DNA of 34,974 bases, from positions 1 to 34,974 of the forward strand of contig RXOD01003949.1 of the NCBI GenBank assembly GCA_005223375.1, given 5' to 3'. The position numbers were made by a program, and so were the translations under genes. The notes beneath the pieces were generated by a model. The model was not told the DNA's origin and did not search any database. It saw nothing but the letters and a program-made list of their open reading frames with translations. Positions 1 through 9,275 of the stretch are shown piece after piece. This DNA comes from Amoebophrya sp. AT5.2. Taxonomy: Eukaryota; Sar; Dinophyceae; Syndiniales; Amoebophryaceae. Position 1 is the stretch's first letter. Each line of letters begins with the position of its first letter.

Positions 1-174
1 GCGTTTCGGCACAGCCTCTAAGTACATTCATACATAGTACGAACTGTGTAGTTCTAGTTTCTCTTTCTCGTCTTCCAGCAATAGGACAAGGTCCGTGACT
101 TCTTGATCTACTTCTGGTTCAAGTACACAGACAAGCCTCCCCAAGAAGAAGAAACGCTGATTCAACTTCAGAAG

Positions 175-2221
175 ATGCCGTCTACTCTGATGAGCGCTTG
201 GCATCAGTCGCAAGACCATTTTTTCGCCATTGGACTGGCGAAACGGAAGGAGGAACGAGACTCCACCGCCTTCGTTCCTGATGTCGAGGTTGGCGCGGAC
301 AAGGAGGAGGGATTCAGGTCTGCCGGACTTCCAAAAGCCGCCTCTTCCTCGAGGAACTTCAGCGCTTCGACGCCAGATCACGAGCGCGACAACGGGGGTT
401 TTGCGAGAACTACGATGAAACTTCTGCAGCGCAGCGGTATAGGTATGCTTGAGCAATCGTCAGAAGTAGGGGACGGTTCACCAGGCGGGTCCTCGGTAAG
501 CGAGGCGACGGAGGAGTTGAGCAAGGACCTGCAAATGATCTGGAACAAAATGGTGGACTCGAAGAGCGCGAATCCCAGGGAAAGAGTCTATACAGCAGGA
601 ATGTATCTATTGCTCTATCACATCACTTTGTTTTCCGTCATCTCATTCTCATAGAACAAGCTAGCATCCTCTCTCGCTTTGGATGCAGCTAGAAGTAAAG
701 CCGCCACAACGCGGACGCGAACGCACCAGTGAATTTAAGTATTTGTGAATTCCAGAGTAGAACTAGGCGGTGGCAACCCAGCATCTGCGATCGCTTCTAT
801 CAGGTACATCGCCACCGCAGTTGTATGTGGGGCCTTTGGTGGTGTTGTCCGGGAGTTGAATCCGAGCCTGCTCACTACCGTCGCTGCCATGATGCAGGTT
901 CTCGCGCTCTTTTCGATGATTGGCTCTATTCTCGCGACCGAGTCTATCGCGGGGTTCTCCCGGCGCATGATTCTGCTGCAGTGCGCCAGCTACAGCTTCC
1001 GCACCGCTTCCACCACTCAGTTGCAGGGGTACGTGCCGACCGACGAGACGGGGGAGCGACTCTACCCCGCTCTGGACATCACGGCGTGTTGTCTCTGCTA
1101 TTAAGGAGAGGGTAAACCCATGTTCCTGGAGATTGTTCAGGTGGTGGGAGTCCGGTAGGTCCTCTGGTAGTTGGTCTCGTAGGGTACGGGCAGTGGGTGG
1201 CTTGTGGTGTCTTGTATTTTGTCTCGTATTTTGTCTTGTATTTGGTCTCGTATGCGGTCAGGTGGTGCTCCATTCAGCTACAGAGCAAGCCGAATAAAGC
1301 GACGGCCAGGATGAAGCAAGATCGCGCCGCCGGTCTTGATTGGTCTGGTATTTTGTCTTGTATTTCGTGTCGTATTCGGTCTCGGCAATCGGCGAGTCAT
1401 CTACCTGGCAGAAATGCCGCCAAAAATGGGATTTTCACCCCTCTAATGCTACTTCGCGCTCTACCTGGTGTACTGTGTGCCCAAGTACCAGGGCAAGGAT
1501 CATGCGGGCGCGGCTACCAGCAAGTGCAAGTCGGCGGCCGAGACGCTTGCGGCGGACACCTTCCCGATCCTCCCGCTGCTGGTTGTGGCCTTGGTCGCGG
1601 CGTTGCTGCTGAAACCAGATTTGAACAACAGCTGGTACTTCGATATGACGTGGACGATGTCCGTCACGCTGGACACGGTTTCCGTACTGCCGCAGCTCTC
1701 GGTGATGGTTCGCCACCGGAAAGTGAACGCCGTCGCCGCACACTACCTCGCCTTTCTCACCGTGGCCAAAATCAACGGATTCGTGTTCTGGTACTTATTC
1801 TCAACATAACAAAGACTTACTATAAATTTCTACGGCGAGTTCTTCGATTAAAGAACGTTGGAAACGAACTAGAAAAAACCTTTAGTTTATTCTTGATTCA
1901 AAACAAAGCACGCGTCCATCGACGCGGGGATATTATATATACGCCACCCAGGGCAGCAGGCGTTGAGTCCACCGTTGTACTAACTTAGTTTATTAAGGCA
2001 AAACAAAATGAAAATGAACATGAAGGTGCTTGGCTGCGGAAGAGGTTGGTCCGGAGGACGCCAATCGGTTCAACTGGTCGGGAAATGGCTTGGTTGTGGT
2101 GCACGCGCTGCAGATTGTACTGGTGGGGGACTTCATCTACCTGTATCTCCGAGCCGTTCGCCACCAGCGGCTGTTCGACACTGAGTTTGACTTTCACTGG
2201 CACGCGCTGGATTGCGTGTGA
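175..2221 (+). CDS. ERD2: ERD2/KDEL-receptor family membrane protein, four exons
   Basis: Exons at about 175-602, 756-1100, 1452-1790 and 2026-2221 join in frame to 435 codons plus stop. Exons 2-4 encode several hydrophobic helices in the order of ER-lumen retention receptors. The best match is WTMSVTLDTVSVLPQLSVM followed by AHYLAFLTVAKING, which corresponds to the family's WTFSIYLESVAILPQL and THY regions. The C-terminal helix reads VHALQIVLVGDFIYLYLRAV. Known members recycle HDEL/KDEL-bearing proteins from Golgi to ER. The core is about 290 residues against a usual 210, with a hydrophilic N-terminal extension of about 140 residues that is odd for the family. The divergence leaves ligand specificity open. 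The first exon and its ATG (175) are the least certain part: the frame is open further upstream to about 103 without an ATG. The donors GTATCT (603) and GTACTT (1791) are ordinary GT sites; the middle intron is not GT-AG (see separate entry). Confidence 0.6.
1101..1451 (+). mobile_element. Introner-like intron with TIRs, 5-nt direct repeat and no GT-AG
   Basis: The ERD2-like frame breaks after 'ACCLCY' and resumes with 'FALYLVYCV'. Joining is possible only within a direct repeat TGCTA (1096-1100 and 1447-1451). No shift inside that repeat gives GT-AG, GC-AG or AT-AC ends. Just inside the repeats lie imperfect terminal inverted repeats: the left end reads ATTAAGGAGAGGGTAAACCCAT, and the right end on the other strand reads ATTAGAGGGGTGAAAATCCCAT. 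The interior holds two clusters of an 11-12-nt tandem motif (GTCTYGTATTT) at about 1207-1262 and 1335-1385. A target-site duplication plus TIRs around an intron is the signature of DNA-transposon-derived introners, as reported for Amoebophrya. What I see is the repeat, the TIRs and the frame; the mobile origin is inference. Confidence 0.65.
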
Positions 2222-2415
2222 ACTGTGAAGCAAGGCCCGAGAAACTCACGGGAGGCAGCAGATGAAAGAGATTTCATGTATTAAACTGATGCAAGAACAC
2301 AATGAACAGATACTCTTACAACCACTACGAGTATTCTACTTCAGTGAGAAGGCGATACAAACACGAGCTTGTCTTTCACAATGGCACCGATATTGCAACT
2401 GCTTTGGCTATGTAG

Positions 2416-2607
2416 AAAACCATTAAAGCACAACATTCATTCGCGGAGTCCTCTGACATGGGTGGGACCGACGGTTCGAAGAACTTCTCCGATTTCTCGC
2501 ATGTCAGGGCTCTCCCAGTACAGCAAAATCCTGAGGTGGTCGTTTACCACGCATGTAGTTCGCAGAGGTGGGCTGACAAAGACTACGTACTGGCTTGCGC
2601 TCCTCAT
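2416..2607 (+). pseudogene. Possible DGAT2-like exon or gene relic
   Basis: A 63-codon open stretch without an ATG begins straight after a TAG triplet that could be an acceptor. It ends at a stop overlapping a possible donor (CC|GTAAAC at about 2606). Its last residues, KDYVLACAPHGLIP, resemble the region ending in HPHG that precedes the active site of diacylglycerol/monoacylglycerol acyltransferases of the DGAT2 family. The first His of HPHG is Ala here. I could not find flanking exons that continue the family, so this is either a decayed fragment, an isolated exon whose partners I missed, or chance. The similarity rests on one motif only. Confidence 0.22.
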
Positions 2608-3124
2608 GGGCTAATTCCGTAAACTAATGTAAAAACCCATGGCATTTATGGTATTCTTCGCTTGTAACAAATTTGAAATTGTCGTGACAGCCACTGTTTC
2701 AAACAGAACCAACATCGATCTATCCAAAACACCATTCATTGTATGAACCCATGGACTAGTGCTGGCTACTAACTTAAGTAGTACTATGGATGTATATGCT
2801 GGCTATAGCTTGTATCTACGCACTACCACCATCTGTATTTGCACTTGCCGCGCTTCTGTGACCTCCTTTAATTTGTACAATCGAGCTCGACTTTGTCCCT
2901 ACTCTGTGTACTGTACACCCTTGAATGTATTGATCTACCGCACCAGGATCCACTGTACAAAAACAAATTTTTCAGCCTGTTAGAAGTAGGTAAGTACAAG
3001 TACTAACTTATGAAAATAACAATTGTACCTGTACGACTTCTAGTACGAGCAGCTGCTCATGCTGGTCGTCTCTGTTTGGGCGGCTCCCTGCTTGCAAGGG
3101 CTTCTCTTGTGTCTTTCGCAAAAA

Positions 3125-3156
3125 AACCGATTTCACATCATCTGGTGAAATCGGTT
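3125..3156. repeat. Perfect 12-bp inverted repeat (hairpin)
   Basis: AACCGATTTCAC at 3125-3136 and its exact reverse complement at 3145-3156 are separated by an 8-nt loop. A short A-run precedes it. It could form a stable stem in RNA or cruciform in DNA. No function is assigned; it resembles neither a histone 3' stem-loop nor a tRNA arm. Confidence 0.6.
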
Positions 3157-3575
3157 ATGTGTGCAGATTTTGATCATGTCGGGTAGTACGAATGAATGTA
3201 CTTGCGTGTGGTGCTTTACTCACTGTCGGTTTTAAGTTGAAGTTGCAGTGGTTTTCCTTGCTGTCGGTCGTGCAGGCTCCTTCGATTCTTGGACTCGGAG
3301 CTTCCCCGTGATGCAGCTTGTTGTTTGCGCGTGCGTTTCTGCTCCGCCTCCCGCTATCAGCTCGGCGTACCTCCATGCACCAGAACAGACACGCACTTTC
3401 CCACCCAGTCACCGATCGATTTTTGGACTAGGTAGAGCTGCCCTCAACCACTTCTACTGTAAAACAATTATTGATCATTGAGTGCTAGTGCAGAAAGGCT
3501 TACAATTATATTGAATCTGTTTTCACGAGGACCGGGACCGGCCTTTCGCGGAAAAGGACGGTTGGGAGGGCGATT

Positions 3576-4448
3576 ATGACGTCCTTTGAGGGGTACGAGT
3601 ATCCAGTAACCCGTCGTGGCGATCCGTTTTTGCGGGATTGCACAGGGTTCGGTACCGAGTTGTCTGCGGCTTGGCGCTGGTCACCCTCAAGCAGGTACGG
3701 CCATTACGACACAGATGACGACGGTCGGAACGATCTGTTCGCATGCGGCAGTAGTAGAGACCCTCGCTTTCCTGTTTCGTTTTTCGGCGACGGGGGAGGT
3801 GGCCAAATCGCTGCTGGCAGCGACCTCGATGGGAACTACGACCACGCGTACAATGCGAACTTCGCGTACGATTACTCCAAACACTATTCGGGGGCGCAGC
3901 TTGATGCCTTCGGCCACTACGATGTGCACGAGCATAGGGACCAGCCGGACCCCTTTGTCGAGGCCGGGCGAACGCGAAAGACCGACCCGGCCCAGTGCGA
4001 CAACTGGGTCGTCGTGTCGGGGACCGGGCAGGGCTTCGAAACGCTTCTGAAGGGGCTGCAAGGCATAGTACACAGCCGGATAATCGCGATCAAGCGGGGG
4101 GTTTGCTTGAACGAGCTGTGGCTGCAGATGAACGACCCGATCGGCGTTGCCGAGATCCTGGAACTAGACGGCCGGCAGCTGGACCCATGCAACCTGGGGC
4201 CCATGGAGGGCCTGCGCGGAGGGCTGGACGGTGGCATGATCAGATTGTCCGTGCGGCCCGTGAGCGCGGTGGAGTGGCGCGCGTGCCAGGTGCCAACGTA
4301 CAGGAGAGAAGTGGACCTGTTTGAGGACGGGGACAAAGCGTCGGGCGGACGATTGTGGAGAACACTGGAAAAAGTAGGTGACTGGCTCCTCGGACACTTG
4401 GGAAGGGCGGAAGACGCCGAGGCGGGGGCAGAAATGGACATGAGCTAG
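3576..4448 (+). CDS. Single-exon hypothetical protein, 290 aa
   Basis: A continuous frame from an ATG with no internal splice sites needed. I do not recognise the family. The first 140 residues are rich in Tyr, His, Asp and Gly (for example DHAYNANFAYDYSKHYSG) and look disordered. Residues about 140-240 look folded: NWVVVSGTGQGFETLLKGLQ, then RIIAIKRGVCLNELWLQ and VAEILELDGRQLDPCN, ending in a hydrophobic RLSVRP strand. The last 30 residues are acidic. There is no signal peptide and no membrane helix, so a cytosolic or nuclear protein is most likely. Overlapping frames on both strands are open too but have weaker composition. The gene stands alone, with about 1 kb upstream and 1.6 kb downstream free of other genes. 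Confidence 0.6.
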   Translation: MTSFEGYEYPVTRRGDPFLRDCTGFGTELSAAWRWSPSSRYGHYDTDDDGRNDLFACGSSRDPRFPVSFFGDGGGGQIAAGSDLDGNYDHAYNANFAYDYSKHYSGAQLDAFGHYDVHEHRDQPDPFVEAGRTRKTDPAQCDNWVVVSGTGQGFETLLKGLQGIVHSRIIAIKRGVCLNELWLQMNDPIGVAEILELDGRQLDPCNLGPMEGLRGGLDGGMIRLSVRPVSAVEWRACQVPTYRREVDLFEDGDKASGGRLWRTLEKVGDWLLGHLGRAEDAEAGAEMDMS

Positions 4449-5192
4449 AGTTTGGGAAGTACTCAATCAATGGGAGCATATTCACACGTAACCGAACATG
4501 AACAAAAGTAGATCCTGTGTGTGAACAGCTTGTGTCCATGTCGATTGAAACGCCACTAGACACCAAACTTTTCATTGAAGCTGATGCTGAACAAGTACAA
4601 GTATAAAGGATTCTTCATGCATCTGTAAAAGGATTTTTCTGCCGGCGTCGATGCTCCTGCGCGGTTGCGATTGACGACTAGCTCCTGGAACTGAGAAATA
4701 AAAAAACTGACGCGACCAACACCAACTCCAACACATCTATATCAATGAATGATAATGAAAATGATTGGCTCAACTTGCGCCATCAAGCTATAGAATCAAT
4801 CCATCGATGGATTGTGAACCACCGCAATGAATCGCGAGGCATTAAATTTTAATGATGCAGAAGTCCTCCCCCGAGGACACCGACGAGTTCGAAGGAACGA
4901 ATGTGCCGAGTCGAGTGAGTTGATGAAGTTCGCCTTCGCGATGCGAAGCAGAGGCTGCAACAGGTCCCAATCGAAGAGTAAGGGACTTCCACGCATATCG
5001 CGCTGGAGGGACGGATGTCGAGCGATCGATCGAAACTCGAATTAATCGCTGCTACGATGAAGCATATTCTATAGATGTTTATAGTCGTTTGTCGTTTGAC
5101 CCCGTTTGACCCTGTAGCATGTCGTTTGACCCGTTTGAGCCACCAAATCCGCACCGCTCGCGAGCTCGATCGTCGTCGTCGACACGACGATA

Positions 5193-5500
5193 GGAACTCG
5201 GGCCCGGTTTCGGCCGGAAACCCGGTTTGAGTTCCCGTCGTCAGTCACGAAGTTTCGTCGTCGTCGCGACGAAAACAGGAACTCAAACCCGGGGTCGGCC
5301 CGAAACCCGGTTTGGGTTCCCGTCGTCAGTGAGGACGAAGTTTCGTCGTCGTCGCGACGACGAAAGGAACTCAAGCCCGGTTTCGGCCGGAAACCCGGTC
5401 TGAGTCACCGTCGTCAGTGACGAAGCTGCGTCGTCGTAGCGACAACGAAAAGAACTCAGCCTGGTTTTGGGCCGAGTTCGGGTTTGAGTTATTTCGCAAG
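5193..5500. repeat. 86-bp tandem repeat, about four copies, palindromic unit
   Basis: Units begin with RGAACTC at 5193, 5279, 5366 and 5451, so the period is 85-87 bp. Each unit has two inverted repeats. One pairs AACTCAARCCCGGTTTC with GAAACCCGGTTTGAGTT around a CGGCCG-like centre. The other is built on TTTCGTCGTCG and CGACGACGAAA. The fourth copy is the most diverged. Compensating changes keep the stems paired in places, for instance the first unit's GGGCCCGG against CCCGG. It has no coding potential that I trust. Confidence 0.75.
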
Positions 5501-5787
5501 CTCACGGTTGCATGCGCGATCGTGTGCCGATCGAGTCTGCGAGCATTCTCAAGCGCAATGTCTCGAGAGCGCTACGAAACGGCTGCAGTGAGTTGCGTCC
5601 CTTGTATTAAAATTTTTAGCGTGCGTGCGTTTAGCTACGTACACTATACTATGCACTTTCTTAGACGCACTCTCTCGCTGCTACTTACAGATAGACTGCC
5701 CATAGAAACGGGAGCCGTATTGTGCTGACAGAACCGGCGAGATGTTGCAAACGCCCTCGGTATATGATATTTAGTATTGGTTTTTTG

Positions 5788-5834
5788 ACGCGCGCGCGCG
5801 CGAAGCGCGCGCGCGCTCCAAAACGGAGCGCTCC
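5788..5834. repeat. Alternating CG palindrome and nested GC hairpins
   Basis: A run of alternating C and G on each side of a GAA centre (5789-5817) is almost perfectly self-complementary. It is followed by GCGCTCC-AAAAC-GGAGCGC, a second hairpin, and the palindrome GGAGCGCTCC. Alternating CG of this length can adopt left-handed or cruciform DNA. It lies just inside the right inverted repeat of the 5084-5886 element. Confidence 0.7.
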
Positions 5835-6077
5835 GGAGGCGGGTCAAACGGGTCAAGCGGGTCAAACGGGTCAAGTCAAACGACATTTTGGACCTTACGA
5901 ACACCCATAATATTCATTCTCATCCGTACGTACCTTGAGCAAAAAAAAAAAGGCATTTTCGGGAAGACGCCCACGTTGTCGTAGAATTCAATCGTTTTCG
6001 AGCAGCGTTATTTTATTTCGTTCACGACTACGACAAGAACTACTTGCTTCTTCTACGTACATCTACATTAAGAGAAT

Positions 6078-7490
6078 ATGACAAGGCTGAGCTTGATGCG
6101 CTGGTGGAGAGTAATGCTTGCGCTCGCCCTTGCCGGCGCCGGGCCGCTTTTCGAGTGCGAGGGCACCCTAAGGGAGGGGATGCTGCGTCGCGGTGATGAC
6201 GATCTCACCTTGATCGAGCAGCAGCAGGAGCAGCCTCCGGCAGTCCGGAAGGTTCAAGCGGTGATCGGGGAAATGGGTGCGGACATCGTACGCGACCGTG
6301 CGGACGCTATGGAAAGAGAAAGGAGAGTGATGCACCAGTATGATGCCGCGCTGTACGGTGGGGAGGAAGAGCGTGAGGAGAGCCAGTTCTTTGCGCAGAC
6401 CGGCAAAGCTCGTGGTGCCGATTCTGGTTTCGGCATCTCGACGTCCGGTGGGTCATCACACGAAGTACGAATGAGTCCGAGTCGAGCAAATACTGCGCCG
6501 AAAAGGAGAGGGAGACCTGCTCCTGCACAGGAGGACATAGCTATAGCAGCGCGCGGCGGTGGGGGCTCTGGGGCTGGCGCGCCCGCGAACCCGTACAGAC
6601 CAGAAGATGTAGGTAGAAGTGTACTGCGGGACCATGCTTCGGTTGCGGCCGCCCAAATTCCAGCTGCTGAAAAAGCATCGAGCGCCTCGTTTTCATCCTC
6701 ATCTTCTTCCGACGAGCTTTTACACGAGGACCCCATTAGCGCAACACGCGGAATTCTGGATGCGTTGGAGGGCGAGTTAGCGGAAGGATTGGATGAGGAT
6801 CATGATCAAGACTACTTCGATTATGAAAACAGGGACAACTACCAAGATCGATATGCCGCGGCATCGCGCGAAGCACCGCTCTCTCGCCGCGGAAGGGGAC
6901 GAAGCCGCTCTCCCTTCTCATTTTCCGCGGATCGCGCACTGCAACGGGCAAAAATGCGCAGCAGTCGGGCTCGCGCGCGCGCCGCGCACCGTCAGCAGAG
7001 CGAAGCCAGCACCTCCTCAGGCGATTTTGCCTCCACTGCTGGCGATTACGTTTGGGCGTTTTTCTATCGCATCTTTGTGTTCACGCTGTCCGTGTTTCTC
7101 TTCGGCGTGTGTTGGGTTGCGGGGGGGCGGTTCGCCACAGCGCTCAGCGGCCGCCTGAAGCGGCTTGACGTTGCGCGAGAAAGTGCCGCAAAATCGCCCA
7201 CGAGGCCTGTGTTGCCGGGAGGGGGGTCGCGATCAGTTTCACCGGACGGTGGTGCGCTGGATGAAGAAGACGAAGCCTTGGGAGGAATGTTGAGCGAAGC
7301 AGAAACATCAGTTGATCGACGCGGCGGGGGCGACGGTAGCCCACTGCTGCCGGAAAGAAAAGTCGGGCGGGCGCTTTTTGCCGAAACCTCACCGTCGCCG
7401 GATCGGCCGTCACGTCAAGATCGGCGCAGTGCGGTATTTTCCGAAAGCAGCACACCACTGCGGCCACGACCAATGACGACACCGGGGTAG
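6078..7490 (+). CDS. Secretory single-pass membrane protein, orphan, 470 aa
   Basis: A single-exon frame from an ATG that immediately gives a classical signal peptide: basic start, hydrophobic core RVMLALALAGAGPLF (residues 11-25), likely cleavage near residue 29. Residues 40-320 are hydrophilic and mostly disordered, with acidic DE/DYFDY stretches and an RS/RG-rich basic segment (269-305). A strong membrane helix at about 325-350 (FFYRIFVFTLSVFLFGVCWV) is followed by a 120-residue Ser/Gly-rich tail. Topology would be type I: long lumenal or extracellular domain, short cytosolic tail. I do not recognise the family. Alternative frames at 6254-6736 (minus) are shadows with worse composition. 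Confidence 0.65.
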   Translation: MTRLSLMRWWRVMLALALAGAGPLFECEGTLREGMLRRGDDDLTLIEQQQEQPPAVRKVQAVIGEMGADIVRDRADAMERERRVMHQYDAALYGGEEEREESQFFAQTGKARGADSGFGISTSGGSSHEVRMSPSRANTAPKRRGRPAPAQEDIAIAARGGGGSGAGAPANPYRPEDVGRSVLRDHASVAAAQIPAAEKASSASFSSSSSSDELLHEDPISATRGILDALEGELAEGLDEDHDQDYFDYENRDNYQDRYAAASREAPLSRRGRGRSRSPFSFSADRALQRAKMRSSRARARAAHRQQSEASTSSGDFASTAGDYVWAFFYRIFVFTLSVFLFGVCWVAGGRFATALSGRLKRLDVARESAAKSPTRPVLPGGGSRSVSPDGGALDEEDEALGGMLSEAETSVDRRGGGDGSPLLPERKVGRALFAETSPSPDRPSRQDRRSAVFSESSTPLRPRPMTTPG

Positions 7491-8314
7491 TCATGATTGA
7501 GAAGTGGTGACTAAAATACGCCAGGCCCGCACCCACCCCCAGGCTGTGAATGATCGAGAATGAAAAAACAAAGAAAGAACCAACTCGAGAATACAACAGC
7601 AATGCCACACACAGCGTACGAAAGTACTACATTCTTCGCCCGCTTCTGGGGCTAAAGAAATACTATCTAATACAATTACAAAGCCTACACGTACTAGTTA
7701 CGGTGACCAGGCGCAGGCGGGAATATGAGTGAGGAGACAAACTTCAGCGGACGAGGCAAATTAATCGATCAATCAAGGAAAACCGCACTAGAACGTCACG
7801 TCTGGGGACGTCGGGCTCCAGGCTCTCAATTTGGACTTAGAGAAGATAACTTACGTCAGCAGGAGGCTATGTCGAAAGAGAAATCGTGGTCGAGGAGGGA
7901 AGAGTAAAAGAGAGACAAAGATGAAATTAATTGGCCGACTCGAACTCGATGGTAGTTGTACTCGTTGTGCTCCGACGAAGCTTTTACAGTAGGACCACAA
8001 CCATCGGCATTTGTCTGTTAGTAGAACCATGCCATCGGCATCGGAAGACTCGAAAAAAACTGGCGTCACGCGCGTTCGTCCACTAAGTTAAGTACAAAGA
8101 CAAAGAAACATCAGTCTCAGGACCACGACCAAGTGCGCGAAATCAAAGCGAAATTAATTTTTTAAGTGTCAGACTGCTCAGAAGTCCTCAAGCTCACTGG
8201 AGGCAACGACTCGCCGAGCGAAACAAACTAATTCCAACTCGCCAACTACTGCGAGGGTTCAACGTAGTGTGCGTGTACCTACGTGTACGTCGACCGTACG
8301 TGTTGGAAATTCAA
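7491..8314. other. Spacer; only a weak 60-codon frame
   Basis: No recognisable gene. A short ATG frame at 7725-7907 (starting MSEETNFSGRGKL) is hydrophilic and could be a micropeptide, but it has no family match I know and is no better than chance in spacer of this length. The rest is AT-rich and repetitive only at the level of short words such as AAGTAC. Confidence 0.4.
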
Positions 8315-9275
8315 ATGACGCAGATGGACCAGCAGAGCTCTCGCAGGTATCGGAGCCGGCTGAGCGGCGCGCTCTCTGCGGTGTTCGCGTTATCCGGCTC
8401 CTCCTCGATCCTGGTCACCGCCGCGGACACGACGATAGCCGACGCGCTCGCCGGCGAACAGGACTGCCTCGTGAACTCACTCCAGCCGAAGTGCTGCCCC
8501 ATGTCCACCCAATACGGGTCCACGCTGGATGACGGATCACCGTGTTTGTTCCTGCAGCCAAACGGACAACCATCAGTGGGGTACTAACTTGCATACCAGG
8601 ACTTGTTGATAGATAGAAGTAGAACTAGAAGTGCTCTTTCGATCTTTCTCTCTCTCAACACCCGAGCTGAAAAGCGGTTGCAGTCACCTGAAAGCATAGT
8701 CGTGCTGTGGAACTTTATCTAACTTTAAGAAAGTGGCAAACATACTACCTCAAAAACAAAAACAAATTACAAACCACTGCGACAGGAACCAGGGCGAGGT
8801 GTGCACGGGGTCGTGCGAGCTGAAGTACAAGTCTCTGGGTTACGATTGCTGGTTCAAGCACAATCAGGGCGTGGACTGGGGAGTCATGCAAAGGCTCTGC
8901 GACCCACAGAACGTACCTTTTTTTATAACGCCATCGTCTTTCGCATGTGCATTTCTTTGCATTTCGTTATTTTTACTTGTAAGTAGTCATCAACATGATA
9001 GTACTTACTTTCACTTTGCTGCATGATGTTGTGCTGAAACGGCGCAAAAAGTTTTGACATCAATCGGTTCCGATTTATTGTTTTTTCCACATCAGAACTA
9101 CTTCATCAACGGCTACTTCGATCCGCCGACGACATCACCACCGGGGACCGGCGTAGACCCCAGCGCTGTGTCCTCAGCAACAACGAGCAAGGCGCTGACT
9201 TCCTCCGTGGCCACGAGCCTTTTGTGTGCGCTGGGGCTGGGCATTCAGGGAGCGAAATATTTCGTGTTTGGATAG
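8315..9275 (+). CDS. Secreted Cys-containing protein with GPI-like tail, three exons
   Basis: Exons 8315-8580, 8786-8912 and 9096-9275 join to 190 codons plus stop with GT-AG introns (donors GTACTA and GTACCT). Residues 15-38 contain a hydrophobic segment (GALSAVFALSGSSSILVTAA) that can act as a signal peptide. The middle carries nine Cys, including PKCC, VCTGSC and YDCW, suggesting a small disulfide-bonded extracellular domain. The C-terminus is Thr/Ser-rich and ends in a hydrophobic stretch, SSVATSLLCALGLGIQGA, like a GPI-anchor attachment signal. I do not recognise the family. The second intron is bordered by CAGAAC on both sides, so its exact boundary could slip, but only one placement is GT-AG. 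A surface or secreted role is inference from the two hydrophobic ends. Confidence 0.6.

Larger units (their letters stand above)
2222..3575. other. Spacer with little coding signal
   Basis: About 1.35 kb between the ERD2-like gene and the next gene. It is AT-richer than the flanking exons and holds only short open frames apart from a possible DGAT2-like exon relic (2416-2607). A perfect hairpin sits at 3125-3156. I see no RNA gene, promoter motif or polyadenylation signal that I can defend. Confidence 0.5.
5084..5886. mobile_element. Inverted-repeat-bounded element (possible MITE/foldback)
   Basis: The left end (5084-5140) has repeats of TCGTTTGACCC and CGTTTGACCC. The right end (5841-5886) has the same words inverted, GGGTCAAACG four-fold, finishing with TCAAACGACA. 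Together they form long degenerate terminal inverted repeats about 0.8 kb apart. Between them are an 86-bp tandem array (5193 to about 5500) and a GC-rich palindrome (5788-5818). No transposase frame is visible, so if mobile it is non-autonomous. I cannot identify a target-site duplication with confidence. It may instead be a non-mobile satellite island. Confidence 0.5.
4449..6077. other. Gene-free region holding an inverted-repeat-bounded element
   Basis: No convincing coding frame in 1.6 kb. The centre (5084-5886) is occupied by a repeat structure described separately. The flanks (4449-5083 and 5887-6077) are low-complexity spacer; the right flank carries an A-run at about 5941-5951 shortly before the next gene. 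Confidence 0.5.

Noticed and set aside
28..456. Minus-strand 142-residue protein
   Set aside because: Mirror of the plus-strand exon of the ERD2-like gene; no independent support.
5193..5500. CRISPR-like array
   Set aside because: Units are contiguous tandem copies with no unique spacers, in a eukaryotic context.
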